A stretch of 64,000 bases of DNA from Streptomyces sp. NK08204 (GCF_020400585.1 NZ_JAINVF010000003.1:124001-188000); one strand, 5' to 3'. Counted from the first letter of the stretch, positions 1 through 9,146 are shown. Notes: generated by a model not told the origin, from the letters alone. Made by a program: numbers and translations.

Positions 1-221
1 AGCCCCAGCGCGAGCGCCTCGCGGTACAGCGGCACCGCCTTGTCCGAATGCCCGGTGGAGTCCCAGGCGCAGGCCCGCTCGAAGGGGCCGAGCGGGCTGT
101 CGTCCGGCAGCTCGGCGACGAGCTTGTCGATCAGCGCGCGGAACTCGTCCGCCCGCTCTTCCGGATAGGTGTCGAAGGCGGCCCAGGCCGTGGTCACCCG
201 GTCTTCCCAGTCTTGGTTCAC
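1..221 (-). CDS. Tetratricopeptide repeat protein, C-terminus cut by window edge
   Basis: The reading frame starts at a GTG and runs off the left edge, leaving 73 residues that begin MNQDWEDRVTTAWAAFDTY. The visible part is helical and ends in a TPR-like stretch (ERACAWDSTGHSDKAVPLYREALALG). Small Streptomyces TPR proteins with this N-terminus are common and are inferred to be scaffold-like; no enzyme motif is visible. The start was chosen because no in-frame start lies just upstream, although the ribosome binding site is weak. Its promoter region is shared with the divergent lipoprotein gene. Confidence 0.72.
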   Translation of the reverse strand, partial: MNQDWEDRVTTAWAAFDTYPEERADEFRALIDKLVAELPDDSPLGPFERACAWDSTGHSDKAVPLYREALALG

Positions 222-339
222 CTGGGCACTTTGGCACGTCCGTGCCTCTCGCGGTACTGGATTTGAGCACGACGCCCGCGGCAGCCGTATCCGACGGGAC
301 TGGGCCATGACGACCGGCCCACCGGGACCGGAGGAACCG

Positions 340-732
340 ATGAGGTGGACACGACTGGTGATCGGCGGCGCGGCGGTGCTGACGCTCGCGGGCTGTGGTG
401 CGAGCGCGGACACGAAGGCGGTGCCGCCCACCGCGACCGGCAGTCTGGAGAGCCTGGCCGCGGAGGCGAGGTGCACGCCCAAGATGCAGACCGACACCGA
501 CGAGATCCGCCAGGCCCTGTGCAGGAACGGCGACGGCAGGTTCGTCCTCGCCACCTTCGCCACCGACCGTGGGCAGCGTGAGTGGCTCGACGACGCCGAG
601 GACTACGGCGGTTGCTACCTCGTCGGCCGCAAGTGGGTGGCCGTCGGCGACGACGGGACGGTCAGGGCGCTGCGCGGCAGGCTCGGCGGGGACGTGGAGA
701 GGGGCGCCGATCACCACGCGCACGGCGGATGA
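340..732 (+). CDS. Small secreted lipoprotein, function unknown
   Basis: This 130-residue protein opens MRWTRLVIGGAAVLTLAGCGAS, a short lipoprotein signal peptide with lipobox LAGC, so it should be attached to the outer face of the membrane. The mature part has spaced cysteines (RCTPK, ALCRNG, GGCYLVG) and no enzyme motif I recognise. The ATG at 340 has a strong GGAGG site a few bases upstream; longer in-frame starts would bury the signal peptide. It is monocistronic and ends at a hairpin shared with the convergent DUF1996 gene. Confidence 0.78.
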   Translation: MRWTRLVIGGAAVLTLAGCGASADTKAVPPTATGSLESLAAEARCTPKMQTDTDEIRQALCRNGDGRFVLATFATDRGQREWLDDAEDYGGCYLVGRKWVAVGDDGTVRALRGRLGGDVERGADHHAHGG

Positions 733-749
733 CGTGGCCGGGACAGGAG

Positions 750-781
750 AACGGGCGGCGGGAGGGAGTCCGCCGCCCGTT
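750..781. terminator. Bidirectional terminator hairpin
   Basis: A perfect 12-bp inverted repeat (aacgggcggcgg and its complement) with an 8-nt loop lies between the stop codons of two convergent genes. It has no U-tract, as is usual in Streptomyces. Confidence 0.75.
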
Positions 782-794
782 GTCCGGCGGGGGT

Positions 795-2336
795 TCACTG
801 ACAACGCTGACCGGTGTTGATGCAGTTCGCGATCCTGTTCGCCAGGCCGTTCCTCGTGACGCTGATGAAGTCGTCGTGGTCGGTGGCCGGTTTGTGCAAC
901 TGCTCGGGGAAGCCGTCCACCGCGTAGGCGTTCTTCACCACGCCGTTCTCGATCACCGGCGGCGTGATCTTGTACACCAGCCGCATCGTGAGCTGCGGGA
1001 TCGCCTTGAAGCCGCTCGGGCAGGTGCCGCTCTCGTCGGCGAACGCCACGTGCGTGCGGTGGTTGGCGCTGTCGATGTTCCGCCCGTCCCAGCAGTTCTG
1101 GAACGCGAACGTGCGGACCACGTTGCTGCCCTGCGGACAGATCGGGTACTGCGTGGTCAGCTGCACCTTGTTCTCGAAGCCGGTGCAGCTCCAGTGCGCG
1201 TTGGCGTTGGCCAGGCCGTTGGTGGTGGTCTTGGCGTCACCGGTGATGATCCGCAGGAACTGCGGCATCGCCACCACCTTGCCGGTGGGGCTGCCGACGT
1301 ACTTGATCTGTGCCTGGACCGGGGTCAGGATCCGGCCGACGTTGCCCTCCTTGCCGCCGCCGTCGGCGTTCTGGTCGAAGTCCTGGGAGCCGTCCTGGAC
1401 GCGGACCACCGGCCAGTAGTACGCCGACAGGTCGTTGCGGTTCTGGCAGCTGGTGCCGCCCCGCAGGAACGTCTGGTTGCCGGCGAAGGCGTCGACCTTC
1501 TGGTTGCCGACGTAGTCGTGCAGGTGGTGCGCGCCGTTGGCCACGCCGGGCGCGACGATCACGTTGTCGGTGTTGTGGTTCTTGTTGGCGTTCACCCCGC
1601 AGTGGGTGACGAACGTGCCGGTGGAGGCGTTGCCGGTGCGGCTCGGTTTCGCCCGCACGTCAGGCTGGACCTCGGTGATGTCGACGAAGTCGGCGGCGAC
1701 CGGTCCGTTGCCGGCCTGCCCGCCGTCGCCCTGCTGCTGTCCGCCGCCCTGCTGCCCGCCCTGCTGCGCGTCGCCGGTGCCGGTACCCGGGCTCGCGGTG
1801 GCGCCGTTGCCCTGCTGCGGGCCGGAGGTGTTCCCCCACCCGCCGGCCGTCGTCCGGTCGGCGGGTGCGCCGGTGCAGGGGGCGAGGGCGTCCAGGCTGT
1901 CGGGTGCGCTGCCGCCGACGCGGTCGATCTCCAGCCGGATCCGGTCGATGATCGCCTTCCGCCGGTCCTGGAGCGGCTGCAGGATGGAGTTCTGCACGAA
2001 ACTCGCGTCCTGCGCCTGCGCGTCCCGCGTGGTCGCCAGGCGCTGGTAGGCGTCGGTGATCTGGCCGTCGAGGGTGGCGAGTTCCCCGTCGACCTCCGTG
2101 CGGGCCCGGGCGGGAACGTCGGTGAGCTGCTGGCCGACGTCCGGGCAGGAGATCGTCACCACCTGCGCCGTGGCGGCCTTGGTCCGGTCGCCTCCCCACG
2201 ACCGGTTGTCCGACTCGTGCGCCGAGGCGTGGAAGTTCGCCCACAGCAGCCCGCCCCCGCCGAGCGCCAGGGCCGCCGATGCGGCTATGGCCCTGATGGC
2301 CGGCGGCGTACGGCGTTTTCGTGTGTTGCGTCCCAT
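795..2336 (-). CDS. Secreted DUF1996 domain protein
   Basis: This 513-residue protein has an N-terminal signal or anchor segment (residues about 12-40, [20 protein letters not shown]). A helical region (about 55-150) bounded by cysteines follows, then a Gly/Gln-rich linker ([15 protein letters not shown]). The C-terminal DUF1996 domain (about 200-510) has family-like motifs such as [27 protein letters not shown] and HRTHVAF. DUF1996 occurs in secreted actinobacterial and fungal proteins of unproven function, some suspected of carbohydrate or cell-wall binding. The ATG at 2336 was chosen for its GAGGAG site five bases away; frames further upstream lack a better one. Confidence 0.85.
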   Translation of the reverse strand: MGRNTRKRRTPPAIRAIAASAALALGGGGLLWANFHASAHESDNRSWGGDRTKAATAQVVTISCPDVGQQLTDVPARARTEVDGELATLDGQITDAYQRLATTRDAQAQDASFVQNSILQPLQDRRKAIIDRIRLEIDRVGGSAPDSLDALAPCTGAPADRTTAGGWGNTSGPQQGNGATASPGTGTGDAQQGGQQGGGQQQGDGGQAGNGPVAADFVDITEVQPDVRAKPSRTGNASTGTFVTHCGVNANKNHNTDNVIVAPGVANGAHHLHDYVGNQKVDAFAGNQTFLRGGTSCQNRNDLSAYYWPVVRVQDGSQDFDQNADGGGKEGNVGRILTPVQAQIKYVGSPTGKVVAMPQFLRIITGDAKTTTNGLANANAHWSCTGFENKVQLTTQYPICPQGSNVVRTFAFQNCWDGRNIDSANHRTHVAFADESGTCPSGFKAIPQLTMRLVYKITPPVIENGVVKNAYAVDGFPEQLHKPATDHDDFISVTRNGLANRIANCINTGQRCQ

Positions 2337-2439
2337 GGAACTCCTCATGACGTCCTTGCCGGGGCAGCATCGAGGCGCCCGGCAGGAGTGAAGCGGCGTC
2401 CTTCCATACGGATGCCGCCCCATGGGTGTTCAGCCGTCT

Positions 2440-3093
2440 TCAGGAATCCATGTCCAGGTGGGCGAGCACCGCCAGCACCCTGCGGTTGTCGTCGTCCGAC
2501 ACCTCGAGTCCGAGCTTGGCGAAGATGTTGGAGGTGTGCTTGGCGACAGCCCGTTCGGTGACGACGAGTTGCGCGGCGATGCCCGTGTTCGACCGGCCCT
2601 GCGCCATCAGCTCCAGCACTTCCCGCTCGCGCGGGGTGAGCTTGGCGAGCGGCCGGTCCCCGGCGGACCGCCGGGACAGCAGCTGCTGGATCACCTGCGG
2701 GTCCATCGCCGTACCGCCCGCGGCGACCCGGCGTACCGCGTCCACGAACTGGTCCGCGTCGAACACCCGGTCCTTCAGCAGGTAGCCGACCCCGCCGTCG
2801 CCGTCGGCGAGCAGTTCGCGCGCGTACAGTTGCTCCACGTGCTGGGACAGGACCAGCACCGGCAGGCCGGGCCGCTCGCGGCGGGCCTTGAGCGCGCACT
2901 GCAGGCCCTCGTCGGTGTGCGTGGGCGGCAGCCGTACGTCGACTACGGCCACGTCCGGCCGCAACTCGGCCAGCGCCCGGGTGAGTTCGGGGCCGGACTC
3001 GACGGCGGCGGCGATCTCGAAGCCGTAGGCCTCCAGTAGCCGGACCAGCCCGTCGCGCAGCAGGAAGAGGTCCTCGGCTAGGACAACGCGCAC
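2440..3093 (-). CDS. NarL/LuxR-type response regulator
   Basis: This 217-residue protein has a receiver domain (residues 1-120) whose phosphoacceptor is D52 in DVAVVDVRLP. Its C-terminal LuxR-type helix-turn-helix (about 150-215) includes LTPREREVLELMAQG and a recognition helix near ERAVAKHTSNIFAKLG. The GTG start (VRVVLAEDLF) overlaps the end of the upstream histidine kinase gene by 16 bp, so the two are translated together. It should be a DNA-binding response regulator controlled by that kinase. The target is not evident; autoregulation or control of the next gene (DUF1996) is only a guess. Confidence 0.93.
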   Translation of the reverse strand: MRVVLAEDLFLLRDGLVRLLEAYGFEIAAAVESGPELTRALAELRPDVAVVDVRLPPTHTDEGLQCALKARRERPGLPVLVLSQHVEQLYARELLADGDGGVGYLLKDRVFDADQFVDAVRRVAAGGTAMDPQVIQQLLSRRSAGDRPLAKLTPREREVLELMAQGRSNTGIAAQLVVTERAVAKHTSNIFAKLGLEVSDDDNRRVLAVLAHLDMDS

Positions 3094-4346
3094 GGAATCT
3101 CCATGGTGACCATGGTGGGGCCGCCCGCGGGACTGCTGACGGCCAGGACACCGTCGAATGTACCGAGCCGCCGCTCGACCCCGGCGAGCCCCGAGCCGGC
3201 TCCGGCCACGGCGCCGCCCCGGCCGTCGTCGGTGACACCGATCCGCAGCATGCCGTCGGCGTGGTGCAGGTCCACCCATACCCGGTCGGCGCCGGAGTGC
3301 TTGACGGCGTTGGTGAGCACCTCGCTGACCGCGAAGTACGCCGCCGACTCCACCGGCGCGTCCGCCCGGCCGGGCAGTTCCACGCTCACCTCCACGGGCA
3401 GCGGCAGCCGCAGTGCCAGCGCGCGTACGGCATCGCCCAGTCCGCGTTCGGCCAGCACCGGCGGGTGGATGCCGCGCACCAGGTCGCGCAGCTCCTCCAG
3501 GGCTTCGGCGGAGTTCTGCCGGGCCTGCGCGAGCAGCTTCTTCGCCTGTGCCGGGTCCTTGTCGAGCAGCATCTCCGCGGTGCCGAGGTCCATGCCCATG
3601 GCGACGAGCCGGGCCTGAGCGCCGTCGTGCAGATCACGTTCGATGCGGCGCAGTTCCGCGGCCGAGGTGTCGACGGCGTCCCGTCGGGTCTCCGTCAGCA
3701 CCCGCACGCGTTCGGCGAGTTCTTCCTGCCCGGTGTCGAGGACGGCCCGGGTGAGCTGGAAGTGGGCCTTGAACAGGCGCGGGGCGTAAAGGAAGGCGAG
3801 TGCCAGGAGCAGGGCGGCGACCACGGCGGCGGCGAAGGCGGTCGCCGGGCCGGAGACCGGCACGAACAGGTACCAGTACGTCCGGCCGTCGTCCGCCAGC
3901 ACCCGCCACAGCCCGGCTGCCGCGAGGAATCCCTCGAAGGGCTTCAGGAGCAGCACGGCCGGGAGCATCGCGGTGAGGAGGCCCGCCGTCATGTCCACCG
4001 GCAGCCACAGCACGTCCCGCCGGACCTGCGGGTCACGCAGCATCACGAAGGTGCGCGTCCATGGGTTGGCGCCCGCCGGGACCGGACGGTACGCCGACCG
4101 TATCCGCACCCCGCCCCACTCGTGTGCAAGGCGCCGTCGCACGTCCGCGACGTCCCGGACCCCGCCCAGGATCCACGGGGTCAGGACGAGACCGACACCG
4201 AGGGGGACGAGCGCGACCGAGATGAGGGTGAGTGCGAAGCAGAGCACCGAGACCGGCAGCATCGCCACCGCCAGCGCGAGCCCCCGGACCGCGGCCAGCA
4301 CCACCTCCCGGGTGTGGGCGCCGATGCTCTTCTTGTTGAGGTTCAT
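3078..4346 (-). CDS. NarL-family sensor histidine kinase
   Basis: This 422-residue kinase has an N-terminal membrane sensor with several hydrophobic segments (about 15-62, 112-140 and 155-190), resembling the putative-sensor domain of actinobacterial kinases. A HisKA_3 dimerisation domain follows, with phosphoacceptor H240 in RIERDLHDGAQ. The ATPase domain includes the N-box EVLTNAVKHSG and a G-box at DDGRGGAVAGAGSGLAG. It forms an operon with the response regulator that overlaps its 3' end. The sensor has no large extracellular loop, so it may sense the membrane itself; that is inference. Confidence 0.93.
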   Translation of the reverse strand: MNLNKKSIGAHTREVVLAAVRGLALAVAMLPVSVLCFALTLISVALVPLGVGLVLTPWILGGVRDVADVRRRLAHEWGGVRIRSAYRPVPAGANPWTRTFVMLRDPQVRRDVLWLPVDMTAGLLTAMLPAVLLLKPFEGFLAAAGLWRVLADDGRTYWYLFVPVSGPATAFAAAVVAALLLALAFLYAPRLFKAHFQLTRAVLDTGQEELAERVRVLTETRRDAVDTSAAELRRIERDLHDGAQARLVAMGMDLGTAEMLLDKDPAQAKKLLAQARQNSAEALEELRDLVRGIHPPVLAERGLGDAVRALALRLPLPVEVSVELPGRADAPVESAAYFAVSEVLTNAVKHSGADRVWVDLHHADGMLRIGVTDDGRGGAVAGAGSGLAGVERRLGTFDGVLAVSSPAGGPTMVTMEIPCALS

Positions 4347-4426
4347 GACGCCAGTCTCCCCGACCCGCCGACCCGGGTCACTGGCCGAAGCCCCACGTCA
4401 GAGGTGGTGCCAGGTACACCCCCCGG

Positions 4427-5440
4427 CTATGCCTGACGCCCGGCCAGCACCGCCGCCTCGACGTCCGGGGCGAGGCCCACCACCGGCCGGTCCGGCCGCT
4501 GCGGCGCGGTGCCCCCGATGTCGGTCAGCCAGCGCCAGGTGTCGGCGACGGTCTCCCGGACCGGCCGGCAGACCAGGCCCGCCGCCACCGCCCGGGACAC
4601 GTCCGAGCGGTGCACCCCGTCGTGCAGGTCGGTCCCGGGCGGTGTCCACACCGGCAGCTGGGTCCATGGTTCGATCCCGGCGTCCAGGATCACCTGCGGC
4701 TCGGTCCAGCGCAGTTCGGCAGCCGCGCCGGTGGCCCGCACGCACTCGTCCAGCAGCTCGCCCATGGTGGTGTGTCCGGACGGGCTGACCAGGTCGTACG
4801 GCCCGCTCAGCCGCTGCTCCACGGCACCGAGGATCCACTCGGCGAGGTCGCGTGCGTCGATGTACTGCAGAGGCAGGTCGCGGGGGCCGGGGGCCAGGAC
4901 CGGGCCGCCGCGGCCGATCCGGGTCAGCCACCAGGGCAGCCGGCCGATGTTCTCGTGCGGGCCGAGGATCAGCCCGGCCCGCACCAGCAACGAGCCGTCC
5001 GCGCCGAAGGTCTCGACGGCGGCCAGCTCGCCGCCCCGTTTGTCCTGCGCGTACTCGGTGTGCTCCGCGTCCGCGGCGGCACCCTCGACCAGCGGCGCGT
5101 CCTCGGTGGCCCCGCTCAGCGAGCCACGGGGCCAGGCGTACACGGACCGGCTGGAGACGTACACGTACCGGCCGGCCCGGTCCCGCAGCAGCCGGGCCGC
5201 GTTCAGGACCGCGCGCGGCTGGGCCGACCAGGTGTCCACCACGGCGTCCCAGCTCCCGCCGTCCGCGGCGAGGGCGGCGAGCCCGTCGGGAACCGTACGG
5301 TCGCCGTGCAGCGACCGAGCCCCGGCGGGGGCCCGGCCGCGCCCGCGGTGGAAGACGGTGACCTCCCAGCCGCGCTCGAGCGCCGCCGTCACCACGGCCC
5401 GTCCCACGAACTCCGTACCGCCGAGCACAAGAAGTCTCAT
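4427..5440 (-). CDS. NAD-dependent epimerase/dehydratase family protein
   Basis: This 337-residue protein opens MRLLVLGGTEFVGRAVV, the glycine-rich NAD(P)-binding signature of the extended short-chain dehydrogenase family. The usual Tyr-x3-Lys pair is altered: YVYVSSRSVYAW is followed by TEYAQDKRGGE, where Y and K fit a YxxxK motif. Similar Streptomyces proteins are annotated as reductases or epimerases of unknown substrate. The start lies about 60 bp from the stop of the upstream winged-helix regulator gene, which is on the same strand, so joint transcription is possible. Confidence 0.85.
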   Translation of the reverse strand: MRLLVLGGTEFVGRAVVTAALERGWEVTVFHRGRGRAPAGARSLHGDRTVPDGLAALAADGGSWDAVVDTWSAQPRAVLNAARLLRDRAGRYVYVSSRSVYAWPRGSLSGATEDAPLVEGAAADAEHTEYAQDKRGGELAAVETFGADGSLLVRAGLILGPHENIGRLPWWLTRIGRGGPVLAPGPRDLPLQYIDARDLAEWILGAVEQRLSGPYDLVSPSGHTTMGELLDECVRATGAAAELRWTEPQVILDAGIEPWTQLPVWTPPGTDLHDGVHRSDVSRAVAAGLVCRPVRETVADTWRWLTDIGGTAPQRPDRPVVGLAPDVEAAVLAGRQA

Positions 5441-5501
5441 GCCGCGATCATGCCTGCCGGGAAAGCCGCAGCGGAACCGGATCTGCCGAGGGCAGAAGGG
5501 G

Positions 5502-6083
5502 TCAACGCCCGGACGGAGGGACGTACTTGTATCCGACCCGGCGCACCGTCTGGATCGTGGCGCGGTGCTGTGCACCCAGCTTGCGGCGCAGCCGGGCGAC
5601 GTGGACGTCCACGGTGCGGCCGTCGCCGATGTGGCCGTACCCCCACACCGTGGTGACCAGCTGGTCGCGGGTGTGCACCCGGTGCGGATGCGCCACCAGG
5701 TGGGCGAGCAGCTCGAACTCCAGGTAGGTGAGGTGGAGTTCGCGGCCGTCGACGCGGGCCGTGCGCCGTGCGGGGTCGATGCGTACCAGCGGGTCGGCGC
5801 CGGCGGCGGTCTCCGCCTCCGTCGCCCCGGGCGCCGCGACCGGCGGGAACGGCGGTTGCTGGTCGGCGGGGACCAGCACCAGGTAGCCGACCATCGGGGG
5901 CCGGCCGGGCAGGGCGGGCAGGGCGTGCTGCGGCGCGGGCAGCCAGGTCGCACCGGGCGGCAGCAGGTCCGCGACCCGCACCGCCTCGTCCGTGTCGACG
6001 GCACGCAGCCGGTGCCGGGCGCCGTCGCGGGAAGGGGAGGCGGCGGTGCGGACGGCGGTGGGGAGGGAACGAGTGGTCGCCAT
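5502..6083 (-). CDS. Orphan winged-helix (OmpR-type) regulator without a receiver domain
   Basis: This is a 193-residue protein. The C-terminal half (about 95-190) is a typical OmpR/PhoB winged helix: LTYLEFELLAHLVAHPHRVHTRDQL, then VDVHVARLRRKLG and RVGYKYVPP. The N-terminal half has no aspartate pocket or other receiver features and is rich in Pro and Ala, so phosphorylation control is unlikely. No kinase gene is adjacent. Such stand-alone regulators are common in Streptomyces; the signal they read is unknown. The ATG has a good upstream purine tract. Confidence 0.88.
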   Translation of the reverse strand: MATTRSLPTAVRTAASPSRDGARHRLRAVDTDEAVRVADLLPPGATWLPAPQHALPALPGRPPMVGYLVLVPADQQPPFPPVAAPGATEAETAAGADPLVRIDPARRTARVDGRELHLTYLEFELLAHLVAHPHRVHTRDQLVTTVWGYGHIGDGRTVDVHVARLRRKLGAQHRATIQTVRRVGYKYVPPSGR

Positions 6084-6527
6084 GAGAGGTCAGCTCTTTT
6101 CGCGCGAGGAGTTCGTCGAGCAGGACGACGGCCGCGACTCGTGGTCGGGCGCGCCGGAGGACGTACGTCGTTTCGCGCTGGCCGGAGGCCGGGGTGTACG
6201 GCTTCAGAGGGCCCGCGCGTTCACCGCGCGGCAACACACCCGGTCGAAGTCGTGGTGCTGACGGGAAGGCCAGAAGGGCTCGAGGTCGTGACGACCCGTC
6301 GCGATGCACCTCTGGTAGTCGGCCATGTGCCCATTGAAGCAGACCCGGCCGCCGGGCAGGAGTCTTCTCTCACTGCCCGGACGTCTCCCTGGCGTGAAGC
6401 CGGCGTGGCGGGTGCGCCGTCGGCGAGGCCGCTGACGGCCGGGGTGCCCTTCACGGGAACGGCGACTCGTGTGTCACCGCGCCAACTCGCGTGACTCCTG
6501 GGCCACTTCGGTCAATACGATCACCGC
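6084..6527. other. Intergenic region between divergent regulator and TPR genes
   Basis: These 444 bp separate two divergent genes. Short open frames exist on both strands, but none has convincing codon use or a recognisable product. The segment presumably holds both promoters; no clear operator or hairpin was picked out. Confidence 0.5.
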
Positions 6528-7184
6528 ATGACCATGGATGTGCGAATCGAGCAGGCCGGACTCCTCTACGAGCGCGCTGTCTTCGGCGGTGACGCCGGTG
6601 CGCTGGCGGCAGCCGATCGCGGCCTCGACGCCGCCGAGGCGGACCTCGCCCTGGCCCGGGGTCGGGTGGTCCACGCCCGATTCCTGGACGAGCGGGTCGA
6701 GGACGCGGGGGAGCTGGAGCTGTTCGAGCGGGCGGCAGAGCTGTACCGGAAGCTCGGTGACGTCCGTGGCGAGGGCGAGGCGGTGTTCTGGGTGGGAACC
6801 TTCCACCAGGTGGTCCGGGACGACACGGAAACCGCATTGCCCGCCTTCGAACGCGCTCTCGACCTGGCCACCGACGCGGGGGACCGGCTGACGGTGTCCT
6901 ACGTCCTGAGGCACCTCGGGTTCGCCGAGCACATGGCCGGACGGCTGGACGAGGCCCGCAGGCACTTCGAGGAGTCGACCCGGCTGCGCCGGCAGCTGGG
7001 GTTCCTGCCCGGAGTGGCGGCGAACCTGATCGGGCTGGCCCACCTCGCCGCACAGCAGGAGCGGCACGACGACGCGGTGTCGCTCCTCGAGGAGGCGGCA
7101 GAACTGGCCGAAACCGCCGATGCCCACGGCGTGCTGCGCTGGGTGGCCGAGGCCCGCAGGGAACTCGACTCCAAGGCTCCGTGA
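6528..7184 (+). CDS. Tetratricopeptide repeat protein
   Basis: This 218-residue, wholly helical protein contains consecutive TPR units, for example ELFERAAELYRKLGDVRGEGEAVFWVG, ALPAFERALDLATDAGD and ARRHFEESTRLRRQLG. It has no signal peptide, membrane segment or catalytic motif, so it is probably a cytosolic adaptor. An alternative ATG lies two codons in. It converges on glnII and the two share a hairpin terminator; no functional link to nitrogen metabolism can be claimed from this. Confidence 0.85.
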   Translation: MTMDVRIEQAGLLYERAVFGGDAGALAAADRGLDAAEADLALARGRVVHARFLDERVEDAGELELFERAAELYRKLGDVRGEGEAVFWVGTFHQVVRDDTETALPAFERALDLATDAGDRLTVSYVLRHLGFAEHMAGRLDEARRHFEESTRLRRQLGFLPGVAANLIGLAHLAAQQERHDDAVSLLEEAAELAETADAHGVLRWVAEARRELDSKAP

Positions 7185-7203
7185 CAGTGCGCCGAAACGG
7201 CGC

Positions 7204-7233
7204 AGGGGCGCCCGCGTGATCGCGGGCGCCCCT
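7204..7233. terminator. Bidirectional terminator between the TPR gene and glnII
   Basis: A perfect 13-bp stem (aggggcgcccgcg and its complement) with the tetraloop tgat lies 17 bp beyond the glnII stop codon and 19 bp beyond the TPR gene stop. Confidence 0.85.
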
Positions 7234-7250
7234 GGTCGCAACGGGACCGA

Positions 7251-8282
7251 TCAGACCTGGCCGGCCTTCTCCAGCGCGGCGCAGCAGGTGTCCACCAGCA
7301 GGCGGGTCACCACGTACGGGTCGACGTTGGCGTTCGGGCGGCGGTCCTCGATGTAGCCCTTGCCGTCCTTCTCGACCTGCCACGGGATACGGACCGAGGC
7401 ACCGCGGTCGGAGACGCCGTAGGAGTACTTGTCCCACGGGGCGGTCTCGTGCAGACCCGTCAGGCGCTCGTCGATGCCGGCGCCGTAGTTCTTGACGTGG
7501 TCCAGCGGCTTGGAGCCCTCGCCGAGCGACTCGCAGGCGGTGATGATGGCGTCGTAGCCCTCGCGCATCGCCTTGGTGGAGAAGTTGGTGTGCGCGCCGG
7601 CGCCGTTCCAGTCGCCCTTGACCGGCTTGGGGTCGAGGGTCGCGGAGACGCCGAAGTCCTCGGCGGTGCGGTACAGCAGCCAGCGGGCCACCCACAGCTG
7701 GTCGGAGACCTCCAGCGGGGCCAGCGGGCCGACCTGGAACTCCCACTGGCCGGGCATGACCTCGGCGTTGATGCCGGAGATGCCGAGGCCCGCCTTCAGG
7801 CAGTTCTCCAGGTGCGCCTCGACGACGTCACGGCCGAAGATCTCGTCGGCGCCGACACCGCAGTAGTAGCCGCCCTGCGGGGCCGGGAAGCCGCCCTCGG
7901 GGAAGCCGAGCGGGCGGGTACCGTCGAAGAAGGTGTACTCCTGCTCGATGCCGAAGATCGGCTCCTGCGCGGCGAACCGCTCGGCGACCTCGGCCAGCGC
8001 GGCACGCGTGTTGGACCGGTGCGGGGTCATGTCGATGTCGAGGACCTCGCACAGCACCAGGATGTCGTCGCCGCCGCGGATCGGGTCCGGGCAGACGAAG
8101 ACCGGCTTGAGTACGCGGTCCGAGGAGTGCCCCTCGGCCTGGTTGGTGGAGGACCCGTCGAAGCCCCAGATCGGCAGCGCGTCGAGACCGGCCGGAGCGC
8201 CCGCGATGATCTTCGTCTTGGAACGCAGCTTGGCTGTCGGCGCGGTGCCGTCGATCCAGATGTACTCAGCCTTGAAGGTCAC
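7251..8282 (-). CDS. glnII: Glutamine synthetase type II
   Basis: This 343-residue, eukaryote-type glutamine synthetase makes glutamine from glutamate, ammonia and ATP in the cytosol. Family motifs include IWGFDGSSTNQAEGHSSD near the N-terminus, EQEYTFFDG, NAEVMPGQWEFQVGP and the GAGAHTNFSTKAMR segment. Its length matches Streptomyces GlnII. The GTG start (VTFKAEYIWID) was chosen because GAAGGA lies just upstream and homologs begin with this sequence. A four-element GlnR box lies 100-137 bp upstream, so expression should rise under nitrogen limitation. It lacks the GSI adenylylation loop, so control is probably mainly transcriptional. Confidence 0.97.
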   Translation of the reverse strand: MTFKAEYIWIDGTAPTAKLRSKTKIIAGAPAGLDALPIWGFDGSSTNQAEGHSSDRVLKPVFVCPDPIRGGDDILVLCEVLDIDMTPHRSNTRAALAEVAERFAAQEPIFGIEQEYTFFDGTRPLGFPEGGFPAPQGGYYCGVGADEIFGRDVVEAHLENCLKAGLGISGINAEVMPGQWEFQVGPLAPLEVSDQLWVARWLLYRTAEDFGVSATLDPKPVKGDWNGAGAHTNFSTKAMREGYDAIITACESLGEGSKPLDHVKNYGAGIDERLTGLHETAPWDKYSYGVSDRGASVRIPWQVEKDGKGYIEDRRPNANVDPYVVTRLLVDTCCAALEKAGQV

Positions 8283-8381
8283 GGGGCCACATCCTTCGGG
8301 GGTGGTAGGGCGCACTGGGGCGCTTGCGGCGCTGCGGCACTGGGGCGCCGCTCGATCTGCCCGCCACCCTGTCAACAGGCG

Positions 8382-8419
8382 ATTTCCCGTCCGTTGCCCG
8401 AATGTGAACCCCGTGTTAC
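8382..8419 (-). promoter_or_regulatory. GlnR box upstream of glnII
   Basis: Read on the minus strand this is GTAAC-n6-TTCAC-n6-GCAAC-n6-GAAAT. That matches the Streptomyces GlnR pattern of alternating GTnAC and GAAAC half-sites with 6-bp gaps. It lies about 100 bp upstream of the glnII start. Confidence 0.85.
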
Positions 8420-8461
8420 GTGGTCTTTCTCCCGGTCGGTTCGTATACGAGAGATCCGCGG

Positions 8462-8496
8462 GGGAGGACGAGCCCGCCGGCGGACTCGGTCCTCCC
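8462..8496. terminator. Hairpin after the secreted-protein gene
   Basis: The outer stem gggaggac/gtcctccc with further pairing inside (gag/ctc) lies 12 bp past the stop codon of the minus-strand gene that ends at 8508. It also separates that gene from the glnII promoter. Confidence 0.6.
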
Positions 8497-8507
8497 TCAC
8501 GCCACCC

Positions 8508-9146
8508 TCAGCCCACCTTCTCGATCAGCGCGTGCCGGATCAGGAACTTGCCCGGCTCCCGGACCTGCTCGAAGGCGGCGTTGTCGAGCAGTACGCAGCT
8601 CCCGGAGACGGACGTGACCTTCACCGTCGTGGACTTGTCGTTGTCCAGGTTGGTGACCCTCAGCGTCGTGCCCGCCGGGAACCGGTCGCTGGACGCGGCC
8701 GGAGCACCGCCTTCGCCGGAGAGCGTGACGGTGGAGCCCTGACACACCTGCTGCCCGCCGCCGGTCTGCCGGGCGGTGCCGCCCTGCTGCCCGGCGCTGC
8801 CCTGTCCCGCCCGGGAGCCCTGGGCCGACTCGCCGACGGTGCACCCGGCCGCCTTCTGCTGGACCTCGATCTGCTCGACGACCGCCTGCCGGTTGGCGAT
8901 CCGGGCCGCCGACTGTGCGTCCGGGGCCGCCTTCTGGCCCTCGATGAACTTCTCGTTGTTGCCGAGGGCCGTGGCCAGCCCCTGGCAGACCGCCGAGTCC
9001 GCGGCGGACAGCGTCCTGGCGTTGCGCGGACCCGGTGCGGCATTCGACGTGGACGCCAGCACGAAGGCCCCGCCGCCCGCCACCGCCGCGGCGCTGACGA
9101 GCAGCGCGAGCTTCTTCTTCGTACCGAGGGTTCTCCTGCGCGACAT
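8508..9146 (-). CDS. Secreted helical protein with Gln/Gly-rich linker
   Basis: This 212-residue exported protein has a basic N-terminus and hydrophobic core (LALLVSAAAVAGGGAFVLA) before an Ala-Ala cleavage site. A short helical domain (about 48-100) bounded by cysteines is followed by a Gly/Gln/Ser linker. A beta-rich C-terminal domain (about 135-212) is also cysteine-flanked (VCQGSTVTLSG to SGSCVLLDN). The architecture of Cys-bounded helices plus a Q/G linker resembles the DUF1996 protein at 795-2336. Function is unknown. The ATG has a strong AGGAGG site. Confidence 0.78.
   Translation of the reverse strand: MSRRRTLGTKKKLALLVSAAAVAGGGAFVLASTSNAAPGPRNARTLSAADSAVCQGLATALGNNEKFIEGQKAAPDAQSAARIANRQAVVEQIEVQQKAAGCTVGESAQGSRAGQGSAGQQGGTARQTGGGQQVCQGSTVTLSGEGGAPAASSDRFPAGTTLRVTNLDNDKSTTVKVTSVSGSCVLLDNAAFEQVREPGKFLIRHALIEKVG

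Noticed and set aside
6221..6454. A minus-strand frame of 77 codons in the gap before the TPR gene
   Set aside because: Weak codon bias, no ribosome binding site and no recognisable product.
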